From the NCBI RefSeq assembly GCF_001570425.1, contig NZ_BCSX01000001.1, forward strand, positions 1-64,000: DNA of 64,000 bases, in the 5' to 3' direction. The stretch is from Mycolicibacterium brisbanense (GTDB lineage: Bacteria; Actinomycetota; Actinomycetes; Mycobacteriales; Mycobacteriaceae). The notes under the pieces were generated by a model, which was not told the origin of the DNA, did no database searches, and worked only from the letters and a program-made list of their open reading frames with translations. Of the stretch, positions 1 through 9,467 are shown piece after piece. Both the position numbers and the translations under genes were made by a program. The stretch's first letter is position 1, and each line of letters opens with the position of its first letter.

Positions 1-583
1 GTATTCGCTGTCGGGACATGTAAACCGGCCTGGACAGTATGAGGCGCCGCTGGGCATCACGCTGCGCGAGCTGCTCAACTACGCCGGTGGGATACGGACC
101 GGCCACACGTTGAAGTTCTGGACCCCCGGCGGCTCCTCGACCCCACTGCTGACCACCGAACACCTCGACGTCCCACTGGATTACGAAGGCATGGCCTCCG
201 TCGGGTCCATGCTCGGCACCAAGGCACTGCAGATCTTCGACGAGACCACCTGCGTGGTCCGCGCGGTACGCCGCTGGATCCAGTTCTATGCCCACGAATC
301 CTGCGGCAAGTGCACTCCATGCCGCGAGGGCACCTACTGGCTGGCGCAGATCTACGCCCGCCTCGAAACCGGTGCCGCGACCGCCGCCGATATCGACAAG
401 TTGCTCGACATCTCCGACACGATCTTCGGGAAGTCGTTCTGCGCGTTGGGCGATGGCGCCGCGTCGCCGGTGATCTCGTCGATCAAGTATTTCCGCGACG
501 AGTATGTCGCCCACTTGGACGGCGGCTGTCCGTTCGACCCGCACGCCTCGGCGTTGATGGCGACCCAAGAGGCAGGTGTGTAG
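1..583 (+). CDS. nuoF: NADH-quinone oxidoreductase subunit F, C-terminal part (5' end outside window)
   Basis: NuoF is the complex I subunit that binds NADH, FMN and cluster N3 in the peripheral arm. Only about the last 193 codons are present. They are read from base 2 with no start in the window. The visible part begins in the SLBB-like domain ([18 protein letters not shown]) and then carries the N3 [4Fe-4S] motif [12 protein letters not shown], with a further ligand Cys in [10 protein letters not shown]. These Cys motifs are diagnostic of the family. The gene ends in TAG at 581-583. The same reading frame stays open for 39 codons beyond that stop, through a repeat element, up to the nuoG start. 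Confidence 0.97.
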   Translation, partial: YSLSGHVNRPGQYEAPLGITLRELLNYAGGIRTGHTLKFWTPGGSSTPLLTTEHLDVPLDYEGMASVGSMLGTKALQIFDETTCVVRAVRRWIQFYAHESCGKCTPCREGTYWLAQIYARLETGAATAADIDKLLDISDTIFGKSFCALGDGAASPVISSIKYFRDEYVAHLDGGCPFDPHASALMATQEAGV

Positions 584-703
584 ATGTTTCTCACCGCGAG
601 CAGTCCCACGCAAGCGGGAGGGTCCCCCACCGCAAGTACCCGACACGCCGAGGTAACGGGGACTTTCGTGTCTGCTCGCGCAAGGAAAGGGGGCCGCTCG
701 TGA
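584..703 (+). other. 39-codon bridging ORF between nuoF and nuoG
   Basis: An ATG directly follows the nuoF stop (TAGATG). It opens 39 codons that end in TGA at 701-703, overlapping the nuoG GTG (GTGA). The ORF is in the nuoF frame, begins [13 protein letters not shown] and is translated through the hairpin repeat at 595-680. No protein family is recognised, and there is no Shine-Dalgarno sequence other than what terminating nuoF ribosomes would supply. It may be a real leader-like peptide that keeps ribosomes moving across the hairpin so that nuoG stays translationally coupled. It may also be a chance consequence of the insertion. Confidence 0.35.
595..680. repeat. Dispersed hairpin repeat, copy A (inside nuo operon)
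   Basis: Perfect 9-bp inverted arms CGCGAGCAG (595-603) and CTGCTCGCG (672-680) enclose a spacer containing CGACACGCCG. Positions 594-628 match the reverse complement of 11094-11128 at 31 of 35 positions. The right half (638-680) resembles 46946-46984. It is therefore one copy of a repeat family with at least three members in this window. Confidence 0.75.
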
Positions 704-3087
704 CATTGGCCGAGCCGACCAAAGACACTCCGCCGGTGGAGATGGTCACGCTGACCATCGACGGCGATGAAATCAGTGTTCCGAAGGGCACATTGGTGAT
801 CCGTGCGGCCGAGCTGATGGGCATCCAGATCCCCCGGTTCTGTGACCATCCGCTGCTGGATCCCGTGGGTGCCTGCCGCCAATGCCTGGTCGAGGTCGAG
901 GGACAGCGCAAGCCGATGGCATCGTGCACCACGACCGTCACCCCGGACATGGTGGTGCGGACGCAGTTCAGTTCCGAGGCGGCGGACAAGGCCCAGCGCG
1001 GTGTGATGGAACTGCTGTTGATCAACCATCCGCTCGATTGCCCGATCTGCGACAAGGGCGGGGAATGCCCGCTGCAGAACCAGGCGATGTCCAACGGGCG
1101 TCCGGAGACCCGGTTCACCGATGTCAAGCGGACGTTCCCCAAACCGATCAACGTCTCCGCCCAGGTCCTGCTGGACCGCGAACGCTGCGTGCTGTGCGCC
1201 CGGTGCACCCGGTTCTCCGACCAGATTGCCGGAGACCCGTTCATCGCGCTGCTGGAACGTGGTGCGCTGCAACAAGTGGGCATCGCCCCCGACGAGCCGT
1301 TCCAGTCCTACTTCTCCGGCAATACGGTGCAGATCTGCCCGGTCGGGGCCCTCACCGGTACCGCCTACCGGTTCCGCGCCCGGCCGTTCGACCTGGTGTC
1401 CAGTCCCAGTGTGTGTGAACACTGCGCGTCGGGATGCGCCCAGCGCACCGACCATCGCCGCGGAAAAGTGCTGCGCCGCTTGGCCGGTGACGATCCCGAG
1501 GTCAACGAGGAATGGAACTGCGACAAGGGCCGGTGGGCGTTCACGTATCCGACCGTCGGCGACCGCATCACCACCCCACTGCTGCGCGACGACAGCGGCG
1601 GCCTTCGGCCGGCGTCCTGGTCGGAGGCCCTCACCGTGGCCGGCGCCGGGCTGTTGGCAGCGGGTGGCAACACCGGGGTCCTGGTGGGCGGACGGAGCAC
1701 GCTGCAGGACGCCTACGCGTACGCCAAGTTCGCTCGAATGGTGCTGGGCACCAACGACATCGATTTCCGGGCCCGTGACCACTCCGCAGAAGAGGCCGAC
1801 TTCCTCGCCAGCGCCGTGGCCGACAGGCCGATGACGGTGCGCTACGCCGAACTGGAGACCGCGCCGACCGTCCTGCTGGCGGGCTTCGAACCCGAAGAGG
1901 AATCCCCGATCGTCTTCCTGCGGCTACGTAAAGCGGTCCGCAAGCACAGGGTGCGGGTGCTCGCGCTGGCGCCGTTCGCCACGCGTGGTCTGGAGAAGAT
2001 GTCGGGAACACTGATTGCGACCGTCCCCGGCGCCGAGGCTGCCGCGTTCGACGCGTTGACGCGCGACGAGCGGCTACGCGAGCCGGGTGCGGTGATCCTG
2101 GTCGGTGAACGGCTCGCCGGCTCGCCGGGCGCGCTGTCCGCAGCTGCCCGGCTGTCCGCAGCCACCGGTGCCCGGCTGGCGTGGATTCCGCGTCGAGCCG
2201 GGGAACGCGGCGCCGTGGAGGCCGGCGCCCTGCCCAACCTGCTGCCGGGCGGCCGACCGGTCACCGATCCGCAGGCCCGCGCGGAGACCGAGCGAGCCTG
2301 GAGCTCCGGCGAACTGCCGAGCACGCCCGGCCGCGACACCACGGCGATCCTGACCGCCGCGGCCGACGGGCGACTGGGGGCGCTGCTCGTCGGCGGCGTC
2401 GAACTCGACGACCTTCCGGATCCGGCGCTGGCGGTGTCAGCTCTACGCGCGACGCCGTTCGTCGTGAGCCTGGAACTGCGGGAAAGCGCGGTGACCCAAC
2501 TGGCCGATGTGGTGTTCCCGGTCGCGCCGGTGGTCGAGAAGGCCGGGGCCTTCGTCGACTGGGAGGGCCGCATCCGGCCGTTCGAACCGTCGCTGCGCAC
2601 CAACGCGATTCCCGATCTGCGGGTCCTGCACTACCTCGCTGACGAGATCGGTGTCGATCTGGGGATGTCGGGCCCGGCGGCCGCCGACGCCGAGCTCGCG
2701 GCGCTGGGCTCATGGTCGGGGCCGCGAGCCGACGCACCGTCGGTGCCGCCCGCCGCGCAGGCCGAGCCCGGCCCCGGGCAGGCGGTCCTCGCGAGCTGGC
2801 GCATGCTGCTGGATTCCGGGCGGCTGCAGGACGGCGAGCCGTATCTGGCCGGCACGGCACCCACGCCGGTGGTCCGGCTTTCGGCCGCGACCGCCGCTGA
2901 AATCGGCGCGGCACAAGGTGATCCGGTGACCGTCCGGACCGATCGCGGTGCGGTCACCCTGCCGCTGGCGGTGACCGCGATGGCCGACCGGGTGGTATGG
3001 CTGCCGCTGCACTCCCCCGGATCGGCGGTATACCGGCAGTTGGGCGCATCCGCCGGAGCCATCGTGTCGATCGGAGCCGGAGCATGA
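700..3087 (+). CDS. nuoG: NADH-quinone oxidoreductase subunit G
   Basis: This is the large iron-sulfur subunit of complex I (795 aa), which passes electrons from NuoF toward the quinone site. Near the N-terminus it has a [2Fe-2S] motif ([15 protein letters not shown]), then the His-Cys cluster [17 protein letters not shown], then [13 protein letters not shown] with a distant CPVGAL. These are followed by the extra CEHCASGC...CDKG cluster (N7 type) and a long molybdopterin-oxidoreductase-like region. The GTG at 700 was chosen because the coding signal ([12 protein letters not shown]) starts there and GGAAAGGGGG lies just upstream. The longer frame upstream reads through nuoF DNA and is not credible. 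The stop overlaps the nuoH ATG (ATGA). Confidence 0.96.
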   Translation: MTLAEPTKDTPPVEMVTLTIDGDEISVPKGTLVIRAAELMGIQIPRFCDHPLLDPVGACRQCLVEVEGQRKPMASCTTTVTPDMVVRTQFSSEAADKAQRGVMELLLINHPLDCPICDKGGECPLQNQAMSNGRPETRFTDVKRTFPKPINVSAQVLLDRERCVLCARCTRFSDQIAGDPFIALLERGALQQVGIAPDEPFQSYFSGNTVQICPVGALTGTAYRFRARPFDLVSSPSVCEHCASGCAQRTDHRRGKVLRRLAGDDPEVNEEWNCDKGRWAFTYPTVGDRITTPLLRDDSGGLRPASWSEALTVAGAGLLAAGGNTGVLVGGRSTLQDAYAYAKFARMVLGTNDIDFRARDHSAEEADFLASAVADRPMTVRYAELETAPTVLLAGFEPEEESPIVFLRLRKAVRKHRVRVLALAPFATRGLEKMSGTLIATVPGAEAAAFDALTRDERLREPGAVILVGERLAGSPGALSAAARLSAATGARLAWIPRRAGERGAVEAGALPNLLPGGRPVTDPQARAETERAWSSGELPSTPGRDTTAILTAAADGRLGALLVGGVELDDLPDPALAVSALRATPFVVSLELRESAVTQLADVVFPVAPVVEKAGAFVDWEGRIRPFEPSLRTNAIPDLRVLHYLADEIGVDLGMSGPAAADAELAALGSWSGPRADAPSVPPAAQAEPGPGQAVLASWRMLLDSGRLQDGEPYLAGTAPTPVVRLSAATAAEIGAAQGDPVTVRTDRGAVTLPLAVTAMADRVVWLPLHSPGSAVYRQLGASAGAIVSIGAGA

Positions 3088-4307
3088 CATATCCTGATCC
3101 CACCTTGTTCGGCCATGATCCGTGGTGGCTGATCCTGGCCAAGTCGCTGGCGATCTTCGTGTTCCTGTTGCTGACGGTGTTGACGGCCATCCTCGTCGAA
3201 CGCAAAGTGTTGGGCCGCATGCAGATGCGACCGGGCCCCAACCGGGTCGGCCCATGGGGCCTGTTGCAGTCCCTCGCCGACGGCGTCAAGCTGGCCCTCA
3301 AAGAGGGTCTGACACCCGCCGGCGTGGACAAGCCCATCTACCTACTGGCGCCGGTGATCTCGGTGATCCCGGCGTTCATGGCGTTCGCGGTGATTCCGAT
3401 GGGCGGCGCGGTGTCGGTGTTCGGCCACCGCACACCGCTGCAACTGACCGATCTGCCGGTCGCGGTGCTCTACGTGCTGGCTGTCACCTCGATCGGGGTG
3501 TACGGAATCGTGCTGGCCGGATGGGCATCGGGCTCGACCTACCCACTGCTGGGCGGCCTGCGGTCGAGCGCGCAGGTGATCTCGTACGAGATCGCGATGG
3601 CGCTCTCGTTTGCCGCGGTGTTCCTCTACGCCGGCACCATGTCGACCTCCGGGATCGTGGCGGCTCAGGATCGCATCTGGTACGTGTTCGTGCTGCTCCC
3701 CTCGTTCGTGGTGTATGTGACGTCGATGGTCGGTGAAACCAACCGTGCGCCTTTCGATTTGCCCGAGGCGGAAGGTGAGTTGGTCGGCGGTTTCCACACC
3801 GAATACTCGTCGCTGAAATTCGCGATGTTCATGCTTGCCGAATACGTCAACATGACCACCGTATCGGCGCTGGCCACCACGATGTTCCTCGGTGGATGGC
3901 ATGCGCCGTTCCCGTTCAACATGATCGACGGCGCCAACAGCGGGTGGTGGCCGCTGTTGTGGTTCACCGCCAAGGTGTGGACTTTCATGTTCATCTACAT
4001 CTGGCTGCGGGCCACTCTGCCGCGGCTGCGTTACGACCAGTTCATGGCGCTCGGCTGGAAAGTCCTGATCCCGGTATCGCTGGTCTGGATCATGGTCGTG
4101 GCCGTCACCCACAGTCTGCGCACCCACGGTTACCAAGGCTGGGCCACCGGCCTGGTCAGCGCCGCTGTCATCATCGTCCTGCTACTGGCCGTGGCGCTGT
4201 GGAAGTCGTTGCGGCGCAGAAGCCTCCCGCCGCCGCCCGAGCAGGGCGCCGGGGCGTATCCCGTCCCGCCACTCCCGTCCGTCAGGAAGGAGACGGCTGA
4301 TGCCTAA
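3084..4307 (+). CDS. nuoH: NADH-quinone oxidoreductase subunit H
   Basis: This is the membrane subunit of complex I that forms the quinone chamber at the junction with the peripheral arm (407 aa). It is very hydrophobic, with about eight to nine membrane spans. It contains the family signatures [21 protein letters not shown] (cytoplasmic loop 1) and [20 protein letters not shown], both acidic-loop motifs of the NuoH/ND1 family. The C-terminus extends into a Pro-rich cytoplasmic tail, as in other mycobacteria. The start ATG overlaps the nuoG stop by four bases and the 3' end overlaps nuoI by eight, which implies translational coupling. Confidence 0.97.
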   Translation: MTYPDPTLFGHDPWWLILAKSLAIFVFLLLTVLTAILVERKVLGRMQMRPGPNRVGPWGLLQSLADGVKLALKEGLTPAGVDKPIYLLAPVISVIPAFMAFAVIPMGGAVSVFGHRTPLQLTDLPVAVLYVLAVTSIGVYGIVLAGWASGSTYPLLGGLRSSAQVISYEIAMALSFAAVFLYAGTMSTSGIVAAQDRIWYVFVLLPSFVVYVTSMVGETNRAPFDLPEAEGELVGGFHTEYSSLKFAMFMLAEYVNMTTVSALATTMFLGGWHAPFPFNMIDGANSGWWPLLWFTAKVWTFMFIYIWLRATLPRLRYDQFMALGWKVLIPVSLVWIMVVAVTHSLRTHGYQGWATGLVSAAVIIVLLLAVALWKSLRRRSLPPPPEQGAGAYPVPPLPSVRKETADA

Positions 4308-4824
4308 GTTCCTCGACGCGCTGGCCGGTTTCGCGGTCACGTTCGGCTCGATGTTCAAAAAGCCGATCACCGAAGAGTATCCGGAGAAACCCGGGCCCGT
4401 CGCACCCCGATACCACGGTCGCCATCAACTCAACCGGTACCCGGATGGACTGGAAAAGTGCATCGGGTGCGAACTGTGCGCATGGGCCTGCCCCGCCGAC
4501 GCCATCTTCGTCGAGGGCGCCGACAACCTGCCCGGCGAACGCTACTCGCCGGGTGAGCGCTACGGACGGGTGTACCAGATCAACTATCTGCGCTGCATCG
4601 GCTGCGGGCTGTGCATCGAGGCGTGCCCGACGCGGGCGCTGACCATGACCAACAACTACGAGATGGCCGACGACAACCGCGCCGACCTGATCCTGGGCAA
4701 GGACAAACTGCTGGCGCCCCTGCAGCCGGGCATGCTGGCCCCGCCGCACGACATGGCACCGGGCAGCACCGATGACGACTACTACCTGGGCAAGATCTCG
4801 CCCTGTACCGAGGACGCCCGGTGA
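4300..4824 (+). CDS. nuoI: NADH-quinone oxidoreductase subunit I (ferredoxin-like)
   Basis: NuoI carries clusters N6a and N6b in complex I, relaying electrons to N2 (174 aa). Two complete [4Fe-4S] motifs are visible: [16 protein letters not shown] and [16 protein letters not shown]. The N-terminal segment [20 protein letters not shown] is the usual membrane-surface helix of the subunit. AGGAAGGAGA precedes the ATG and lies within the nuoH 3' end. The TGA stop overlaps the nuoJ GTG (GTGA). Confidence 0.97.
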   Translation: MPKFLDALAGFAVTFGSMFKKPITEEYPEKPGPVAPRYHGRHQLNRYPDGLEKCIGCELCAWACPADAIFVEGADNLPGERYSPGERYGRVYQINYLRCIGCGLCIEACPTRALTMTNNYEMADDNRADLILGKDKLLAPLQPGMLAPPHDMAPGSTDDDYYLGKISPCTEDAR

Positions 4825-5582
4825 CGCCCGAACTGCTCGCGGCGGCAACCGACGCAGCCATCAGGACCTCGACGTCGGAGGCCGTGGTGTTCTGGGTCCT
4901 CGGCGCGGTCGCGGTACTCGGAGCGATCGGTGTGGTGGCCGCCCCCAAGGCCGTGTATTCAGCGGTGTTCCTGGCCTCGACCATGATCGCGCTCGCAGTG
5001 CTCTACGTGGCCCAGGACGCGCTGTTCCTCGGAGTCGTGCAGGTGGTGGTCTACACCGGTGCGGTGATGATGCTGTTCCTGTTCGTCCTGATGCTCATCG
5101 GTGTGGACCTGACGGAGTCGCTGGTGGAAACCCTGCGCGGACAACGGGTCGCGGCACTGATCGCCGGACTCGGTTTCGGCATCCTGCTGATCGGTGGGAT
5201 CGGCAACGTCTCGGCGGTGGGTTTCACCGGGCTCGCGCAGGCCAACAGCGGCGGCAACGTGCAAGGTCTGGCGGCGCTGATCTTCACCCGGTACCTGTGG
5301 GCGTTCGAACTCACCAGTGCCCTGCTGATCACCGCCGCGCTGGGGGCCATGGTGCTGGCCCACCGGGAACGCTTCGAACGCCGAAAAACCCAGCGCGAAT
5401 TGGCGATCGAACGCTTCCAGGCCGGGGGGCGACCGACACCGCTGCCCAATCCCGGCGTCTACGCCCGCCACAACGCCGTCGACATCCCGGCGCGGCTGCC
5501 CGACGGTTCGGACGCCGTGTTGTCGGTCAGCGCGATCCTGCCGCAGCGCAGTGTCGCGGGTGATGTGGAGAGGGAGCCCTAA
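4821..5582 (+). CDS. nuoJ: NADH-quinone oxidoreductase subunit J
   Basis: This is a small membrane subunit of the complex I proton-transfer arm (253 aa). Five transmembrane helices cover roughly the first 175 residues, with the conserved stretch [21 protein letters not shown] in helix 3. A hydrophilic C-terminal tail of about 80 residues ([20 protein letters not shown]) is longer than in E. coli, as in other mycobacteria. The GTG start is used in an overlap with the nuoI stop. The TAA stop is followed immediately by an ATG that opens the repeat-coded mini-ORF. Confidence 0.96.
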   Translation: MTPELLAAATDAAIRTSTSEAVVFWVLGAVAVLGAIGVVAAPKAVYSAVFLASTMIALAVLYVAQDALFLGVVQVVVYTGAVMMLFLFVLMLIGVDLTESLVETLRGQRVAALIAGLGFGILLIGGIGNVSAVGFTGLAQANSGGNVQGLAALIFTRYLWAFELTSALLITAALGAMVLAHRERFERRKTQRELAIERFQAGGRPTPLPNPGVYARHNAVDIPARLPDGSDAVLSVSAILPQRSVAGDVEREP

Positions 5583-5663
5583 ATGTTTCTGCGGACGCGA
5601 GGAGCACGAACGGGTCTGCGGACGCGAGGAGCACATATGTATCTGCGGACGCGAGGAGCATGA
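5583..5663 (+). other. 26-codon repeat-encoded ORF between nuoJ and nuoK
   Basis: An ATG directly after the nuoJ stop (TAAATG) opens 26 codons made of three 9-residue repeats sharing LRTRGA. The ORF ends in TGA at 5661-5663, inside the two adjacent ATG codons that can start nuoK. The repeat period is 27 bp (9 codons), so the frame is preserved through all copies. It fills the whole nuoJ-nuoK gap. There is no recognisable protein family. It may act as a translational bridge or be fortuitous. Confidence 0.35.
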
Positions 5664-5668
5664 TGGAT
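5588..5668 (+). repeat. Three perfect tandem copies of a 27-bp unit carrying a ribosome-binding site
   Basis: The 19-base core TCTGCGGACGCGAGGAGCA occurs at 5588-5606, 5615-5633 and 5642-5660, exactly 27 bases apart. Each copy contains GAGGAG, a strong Shine-Dalgarno sequence. The third copy places it 4-5 bases (ATG 5660) or 7-8 bases (ATG 5663) before the nuoK start. The structure looks like slippage duplication of the nuoK ribosome-binding region. Confidence 0.9.
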
Positions 5669-5962
5669 CCCGCGAACTACCTGTATCTGTCGGCGCTGCT
5701 GTTCACCATCGGTGCGGCCGGAGTGTTGTTGCGACGCAACGCCATCGTCATGTTCATGTGCGTGGAGCTGATGCTCAACGCGGCGAACCTGGCGTTCGTC
5801 ACCTTCTCCCGCATGCACGGTCATCTCGATGGTCAGGTGGTGGCGTTCTTCACCATGGTGGTCGCCGCCTGCGAGGTGGTGATCGGCCTGGCCATCATCA
5901 TGACCATCTTCCGCACCCGGCACTCGGCCTCGGTCGACGACGCCAGTCTGCTCAAACACTAA
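5660..5962 (+). CDS. nuoK: NADH-quinone oxidoreductase subunit K
   Basis: NuoK is a three-helix membrane subunit of complex I, related to Mrp antiporter subunit MrpC (100 aa from the first ATG, 99 from the second). The conserved core [20 protein letters not shown] contains the membrane glutamate needed for proton coupling, and a second conserved Glu follows in [13 protein letters not shown]. Two ATG codons are adjacent (5660 and 5663). The second gives MDPANYLYL, which matches the length of the mycobacterial family, so it may be the real start. The ribosome-binding site is supplied by the third 27-bp repeat. Confidence 0.95.
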   Translation: MMDPANYLYLSALLFTIGAAGVLLRRNAIVMFMCVELMLNAANLAFVTFSRMHGHLDGQVVAFFTMVVAACEVVIGLAIIMTIFRTRHSASVDDASLLKH

Positions 5963-5969
5963 GGGCGCC

Positions 5970-7880
5970 ATGACACTTCCTATCTGGCTGCTCATCGCCC
6001 TCCCAGCCGCGGGAGCAGCGATCCTGTTGTTGGCCGGGCGCAGGTCCGACCGCTGGGGCCACCTGTTGGGTTGTGCCGCATCGATCGCCGCGTTCGTCGT
6101 GGGTGCGGCGCTGTTCACCGCAATGCTGGGCCGCACCGGCGAAGCGCGGACCGTGCACGAGACGTTGTTCTCCTGGGTGCCGGTAGCGGGGCTACAGGTC
6201 GACTTCGGTCTGCAACTCGATGCGCTGTCTGTGTGCTTCGTGCTGCTGATCACCGGTGTCGGCTCGCTGATCCACATCTACTCGATCGGCTACATGGCCG
6301 AAGATCCGGATCGGCGACGGTTTTTCGCCTACCTCAACCTGTTCTTGGCGGCCATGCTGCTGCTGGTGTTGGCGGACAACTACCTCGGGCTCTACGCCGG
6401 GTGGGAAGGCGTCGGCCTGGCGTCCTATCTGCTCATCGGGTTCTGGTCGTACAAACCGTCGGCAGCCACCGCCGCCAAGAAGGCATTCATCGTCAACCGC
6501 GTCGGCGACATGGGGCTGGCGATCGCGTTGATGATCATGTTCGCCTCCATCGGCTCCATCTCGTTCGCGGGCGTGTTCTCCGCCGCGCCGGGCCTGAGCC
6601 AGCCGACGCTGACTGCGATCGGGCTGCTGCTGTTGCTCGGGGCGTGCGGCAAGTCCGCACAGGTGCCCCTGCAGTCCTGGTTGGGCGACGCGATGGAGGG
6701 CCCGACGCCGGTGTCGGCGCTGATCCACGCGGCCACCATGGTCACCGCGGGGGTGTACCTGATCGTGCGGTCCGGTCCGATCTTCGACCTGGCGCCCGCC
6801 GCGCAGACCGGCGTCGTCATCGTGGGCGCCGTCACGCTGCTGTTCGGCGCGATCATCGGCTGCGCCAAGGACGACATCAAGAAGGCGCTCGCCGCGTCGA
6901 CCATGAGCCAGATCGGCTACATGGTGCTCGCCGCCGGGCTCGGCCCGACCGGCTACGCAGTCGCGATCATGCACCTGCTCACCCACGGCTTCTTCAAAGC
7001 CGGGCTGTTCCTCGGGGCCGGCTCGGTCATGCACGCCATGAACGACGAGGTGAACATGCGCCGCTACGGCGGGCTGCGCAAGGCCCTGCCGGTCACCTTC
7101 GCGACGTTCGGGCTCGGCTATCTCGCGATCATCGGCGTGCCTCCGCTGGCCGGGTTCTTCTCCAAGGACGGCATCATCGAAGCCGCACTCGGCGCCGACG
7201 GCGTCCGCGGTGTGATCCTCGGTGGCGCAGCCATTCTCGGCGCCGGGATCACCGCGTTCTACATGACGAGGGTGATGCTAATGACGTTCTTCGGCGAGAA
7301 GCGCTGGGACACCGGGGCGAACGAAGCGACCGGAGAGCATTCCAGCGTTCATCCCCACGAGGCACCGGCCGTCATGACGTGGCCGATGATCCTGCTCGCG
7401 GTCGGCTCAGTTCTCTCCGGCGGTGCCCTGGCCATCGGTGGGACGTTGTCGCACTGGCTGGAGCCTGTCGTCGGCAGCCATGAGGCCACCCACGGCGTGC
7501 CCGCGTGGGTCGTCACGGTCGTGGTCTTGGCGGTGGTGGCCGTCGGTATCGCGATCGCCTACCGCATGTACGCGCAGCAACCCGTTCCGGAGCAGGTCCC
7601 CGCAGGATCGGCACTCACGGTGGCGGCCCGCCGCGACCTCTACGGTGACGCGTTCAACGAGGCGGTGTTCATGCGAGGCGGGCAGACGTTGACCGCGGCT
7701 CTGGTCGAGGTCGACGACAAAGGTGTGGACGGGGCCGCCACCGGGATGGCCGCGCTGGTCAGCCGAGCCTCCGACCGGTTCCGACAATGGCAGACGGGTT
7801 TTGCCCGGTCCTACGCGCTGTCGATGCTCGCCGGCGCGGCGCTCGTGGTCGCGGCGATCCTGGCGGTGCGGCTGTGGTGA
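5970..7880 (+). CDS. nuoL: NADH-quinone oxidoreductase subunit L
   Basis: NuoL is the distal antiporter-like proton-pumping subunit of complex I (636 aa). It has an N-terminal NuoL domain followed by the proton-conducting core, with the segments [42 protein letters not shown] and [16 protein letters not shown]. These hold the conserved Glu/Lys/His residues of antiporter-like subunits. About fourteen to sixteen hydrophobic helices are visible, with the long C-terminal lateral-helix region at the end. The gene starts seven bases after nuoK. Its stop overlaps the nuoM GTG. Confidence 0.97.
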   Translation: MTLPIWLLIALPAAGAAILLLAGRRSDRWGHLLGCAASIAAFVVGAALFTAMLGRTGEARTVHETLFSWVPVAGLQVDFGLQLDALSVCFVLLITGVGSLIHIYSIGYMAEDPDRRRFFAYLNLFLAAMLLLVLADNYLGLYAGWEGVGLASYLLIGFWSYKPSAATAAKKAFIVNRVGDMGLAIALMIMFASIGSISFAGVFSAAPGLSQPTLTAIGLLLLLGACGKSAQVPLQSWLGDAMEGPTPVSALIHAATMVTAGVYLIVRSGPIFDLAPAAQTGVVIVGAVTLLFGAIIGCAKDDIKKALAASTMSQIGYMVLAAGLGPTGYAVAIMHLLTHGFFKAGLFLGAGSVMHAMNDEVNMRRYGGLRKALPVTFATFGLGYLAIIGVPPLAGFFSKDGIIEAALGADGVRGVILGGAAILGAGITAFYMTRVMLMTFFGEKRWDTGANEATGEHSSVHPHEAPAVMTWPMILLAVGSVLSGGALAIGGTLSHWLEPVVGSHEATHGVPAWVVTVVVLAVVAVGIAIAYRMYAQQPVPEQVPAGSALTVAARRDLYGDAFNEAVFMRGGQTLTAALVEVDDKGVDGAATGMAALVSRASDRFRQWQTGFARSYALSMLAGAALVVAAILAVRLW

Positions 7881-9466
7881 ACACCTTTCCGTGGCTGACG
7901 GCGCTCTGGGCGGTCCCGACGATCGGTGCCGCGATCGTGATCCTCATCCCCGCCGGGCAGCGGGTCCTGGCCAAATGGCTCGCGCTCGTGGTGTCGGTGG
8001 CGGCGCTAGGTATAGCTGTGGTGCTCGCGGTCGGCTTCGACCCGGCGGGCGAGCAGTACCAATTCGTCGAATCCCACGCGTGGATACCGTCTTTCGGGAC
8101 CGGATACATCCTCGGTGTCGACGGGATCGCGCTGGCGTTGGTAGTGCTCACCGCGGTCTTGATGCCTCTGCTGATCATCGCGGGCTGGAACGACGCCGCC
8201 GATCGGACCGGGCTGGCCGGCCGGTCGGTGCAGGCGTACCTCGCGCTGATGCTGGCCGTCGAGGGCATGGTGTTCATGTCGCTGGTGGCCCTGGACATCC
8301 TGCTGTTCTATGTGTTCTTCGAAGCCATGCTGATCCCGATGTACTTCCTCATCGGCGGTTTCGGCGGGGAGAACAGGTCGCGCGCGGCTGTGAAGTTCTT
8401 GCTGTACAACCTCTTCGGTGGCCTGGTCATGCTCGCCGCGGTGATCGGACTGTACGTGGTGACCGCGCAGAGCGACGTGTTCCGCTCCGGTACCTTCGAT
8501 TTCCGGGCCATCGTCGAGGCGGTGGCGTCGGGCAGGTTGACGCTCAGCCCCGTGGTGGGCGGTTTCCTGTTCCTGGGGTTCATGTTCGCGTTCGCCGTCA
8601 AGGCCCCGCTGTGGCCGTTCCACCGCTGGCTGCCCGACGCCGCGGTGGAGGCCACCCCGGCCAGCGCGGTGTTGATGATGGCCATCATGGACAAGGTCGG
8701 CACCTTCGGGATGCTGCGCTACTGCCTGCCGTTGTTCCCCGATGCGGCCACCTATTTCCGGCCCGCCATCATCACCCTGGCGGTGATCGGCATCGTGTAC
8801 GGCGCGGTGCTGGCGATCGGCCAGACCGACGTGATGCGCCTCATCGCCTACACGTCGATCTCGCACTTCGGCTTCATCATCCTGGGAATCTTCGTCATGA
8901 CCAGCCAGGGTCAGTCCGGCTCGACGCTGTACATGATCAACCACGGGATCTCCACCGCTGCCCTGTTCCTCATCGCCGGTTTCCTGGTGTCGCGGCGCGG
9001 CTCCCGGCTGATCGCGTCCTACGGCGGAGTGCAGAAAGTGGCGCCGGTGCTGGCAGGCACCTTCCTGGTGGCAGGCCTGGCCACCCTGTCACTGCCCGGC
9101 CTGGCGCCGTTCATCAGCGAATTCCTGGTCCTCATCGGCACATTCACGCGCTACCCGGTATTGGCGGTGTTCGCCGCCACTGCTTTGGTGCTTTCCGCGG
9201 TCTACATCCTGTGGACCTACCAGCGGATCATGACCGGACCAGTCCGTGATGACGACGGCGACGGTGGTGTGCGCAACCTGCGGGATCTCGTTCCTCGCGA
9301 ACTCGCCGTGGTGGCACCCCTGCTCGCGCTGCTACTGGTGCTCGGGATCTATCCCAAACCCGCTCTCGACGTGATCAATCCGGCGGTCCACCACACCCTG
9401 ACGACCATCGGCCAGACCGACCCCGTACCGAGCGCACCGCCGACCGCGGCGGAAGGGAGCCACTGA
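7877..9466 (+). CDS. nuoM: NADH-quinone oxidoreductase subunit M
   Basis: NuoM is the middle antiporter-like proton-pumping subunit (529 aa). The signatures [27 protein letters not shown] and [18 protein letters not shown] are diagnostic of this family (proton-conducting Lys and His residues in the first). It has about fourteen membrane helices. The GTG at 7877, overlapping the nuoL TGA, gives the usual N-terminus [14 protein letters not shown]. An in-frame extension to 7787 lies inside nuoL and is not used. The C-terminus [13 protein letters not shown] is hydrophilic. Confidence 0.96.
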   Translation: MNTFPWLTALWAVPTIGAAIVILIPAGQRVLAKWLALVVSVAALGIAVVLAVGFDPAGEQYQFVESHAWIPSFGTGYILGVDGIALALVVLTAVLMPLLIIAGWNDAADRTGLAGRSVQAYLALMLAVEGMVFMSLVALDILLFYVFFEAMLIPMYFLIGGFGGENRSRAAVKFLLYNLFGGLVMLAAVIGLYVVTAQSDVFRSGTFDFRAIVEAVASGRLTLSPVVGGFLFLGFMFAFAVKAPLWPFHRWLPDAAVEATPASAVLMMAIMDKVGTFGMLRYCLPLFPDAATYFRPAIITLAVIGIVYGAVLAIGQTDVMRLIAYTSISHFGFIILGIFVMTSQGQSGSTLYMINHGISTAALFLIAGFLVSRRGSRLIASYGGVQKVAPVLAGTFLVAGLATLSLPGLAPFISEFLVLIGTFTRYPVLAVFAATALVLSAVYILWTYQRIMTGPVRDDDGDGGVRNLRDLVPRELAVVAPLLALLLVLGIYPKPALDVINPAVHHTLTTIGQTDPVPSAPPTAAEGSH

Positions 9467-9467
9467 C

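Noticed and set aside
310..699. N-terminal extension of nuoG into nuoF
   Set aside because: The translated extension is Arg-rich and overlaps genuine NuoF sequence. NuoG family similarity begins after GTG 700.
5588..5668. CRISPR-like interpretation of the 27-bp repeats
   Set aside because: Spacing is 8 bases between 19-base cores, far too short for spacers. Only three units exist, each carrying a ribosome-binding site in an operon joint, and no cas genes are present.
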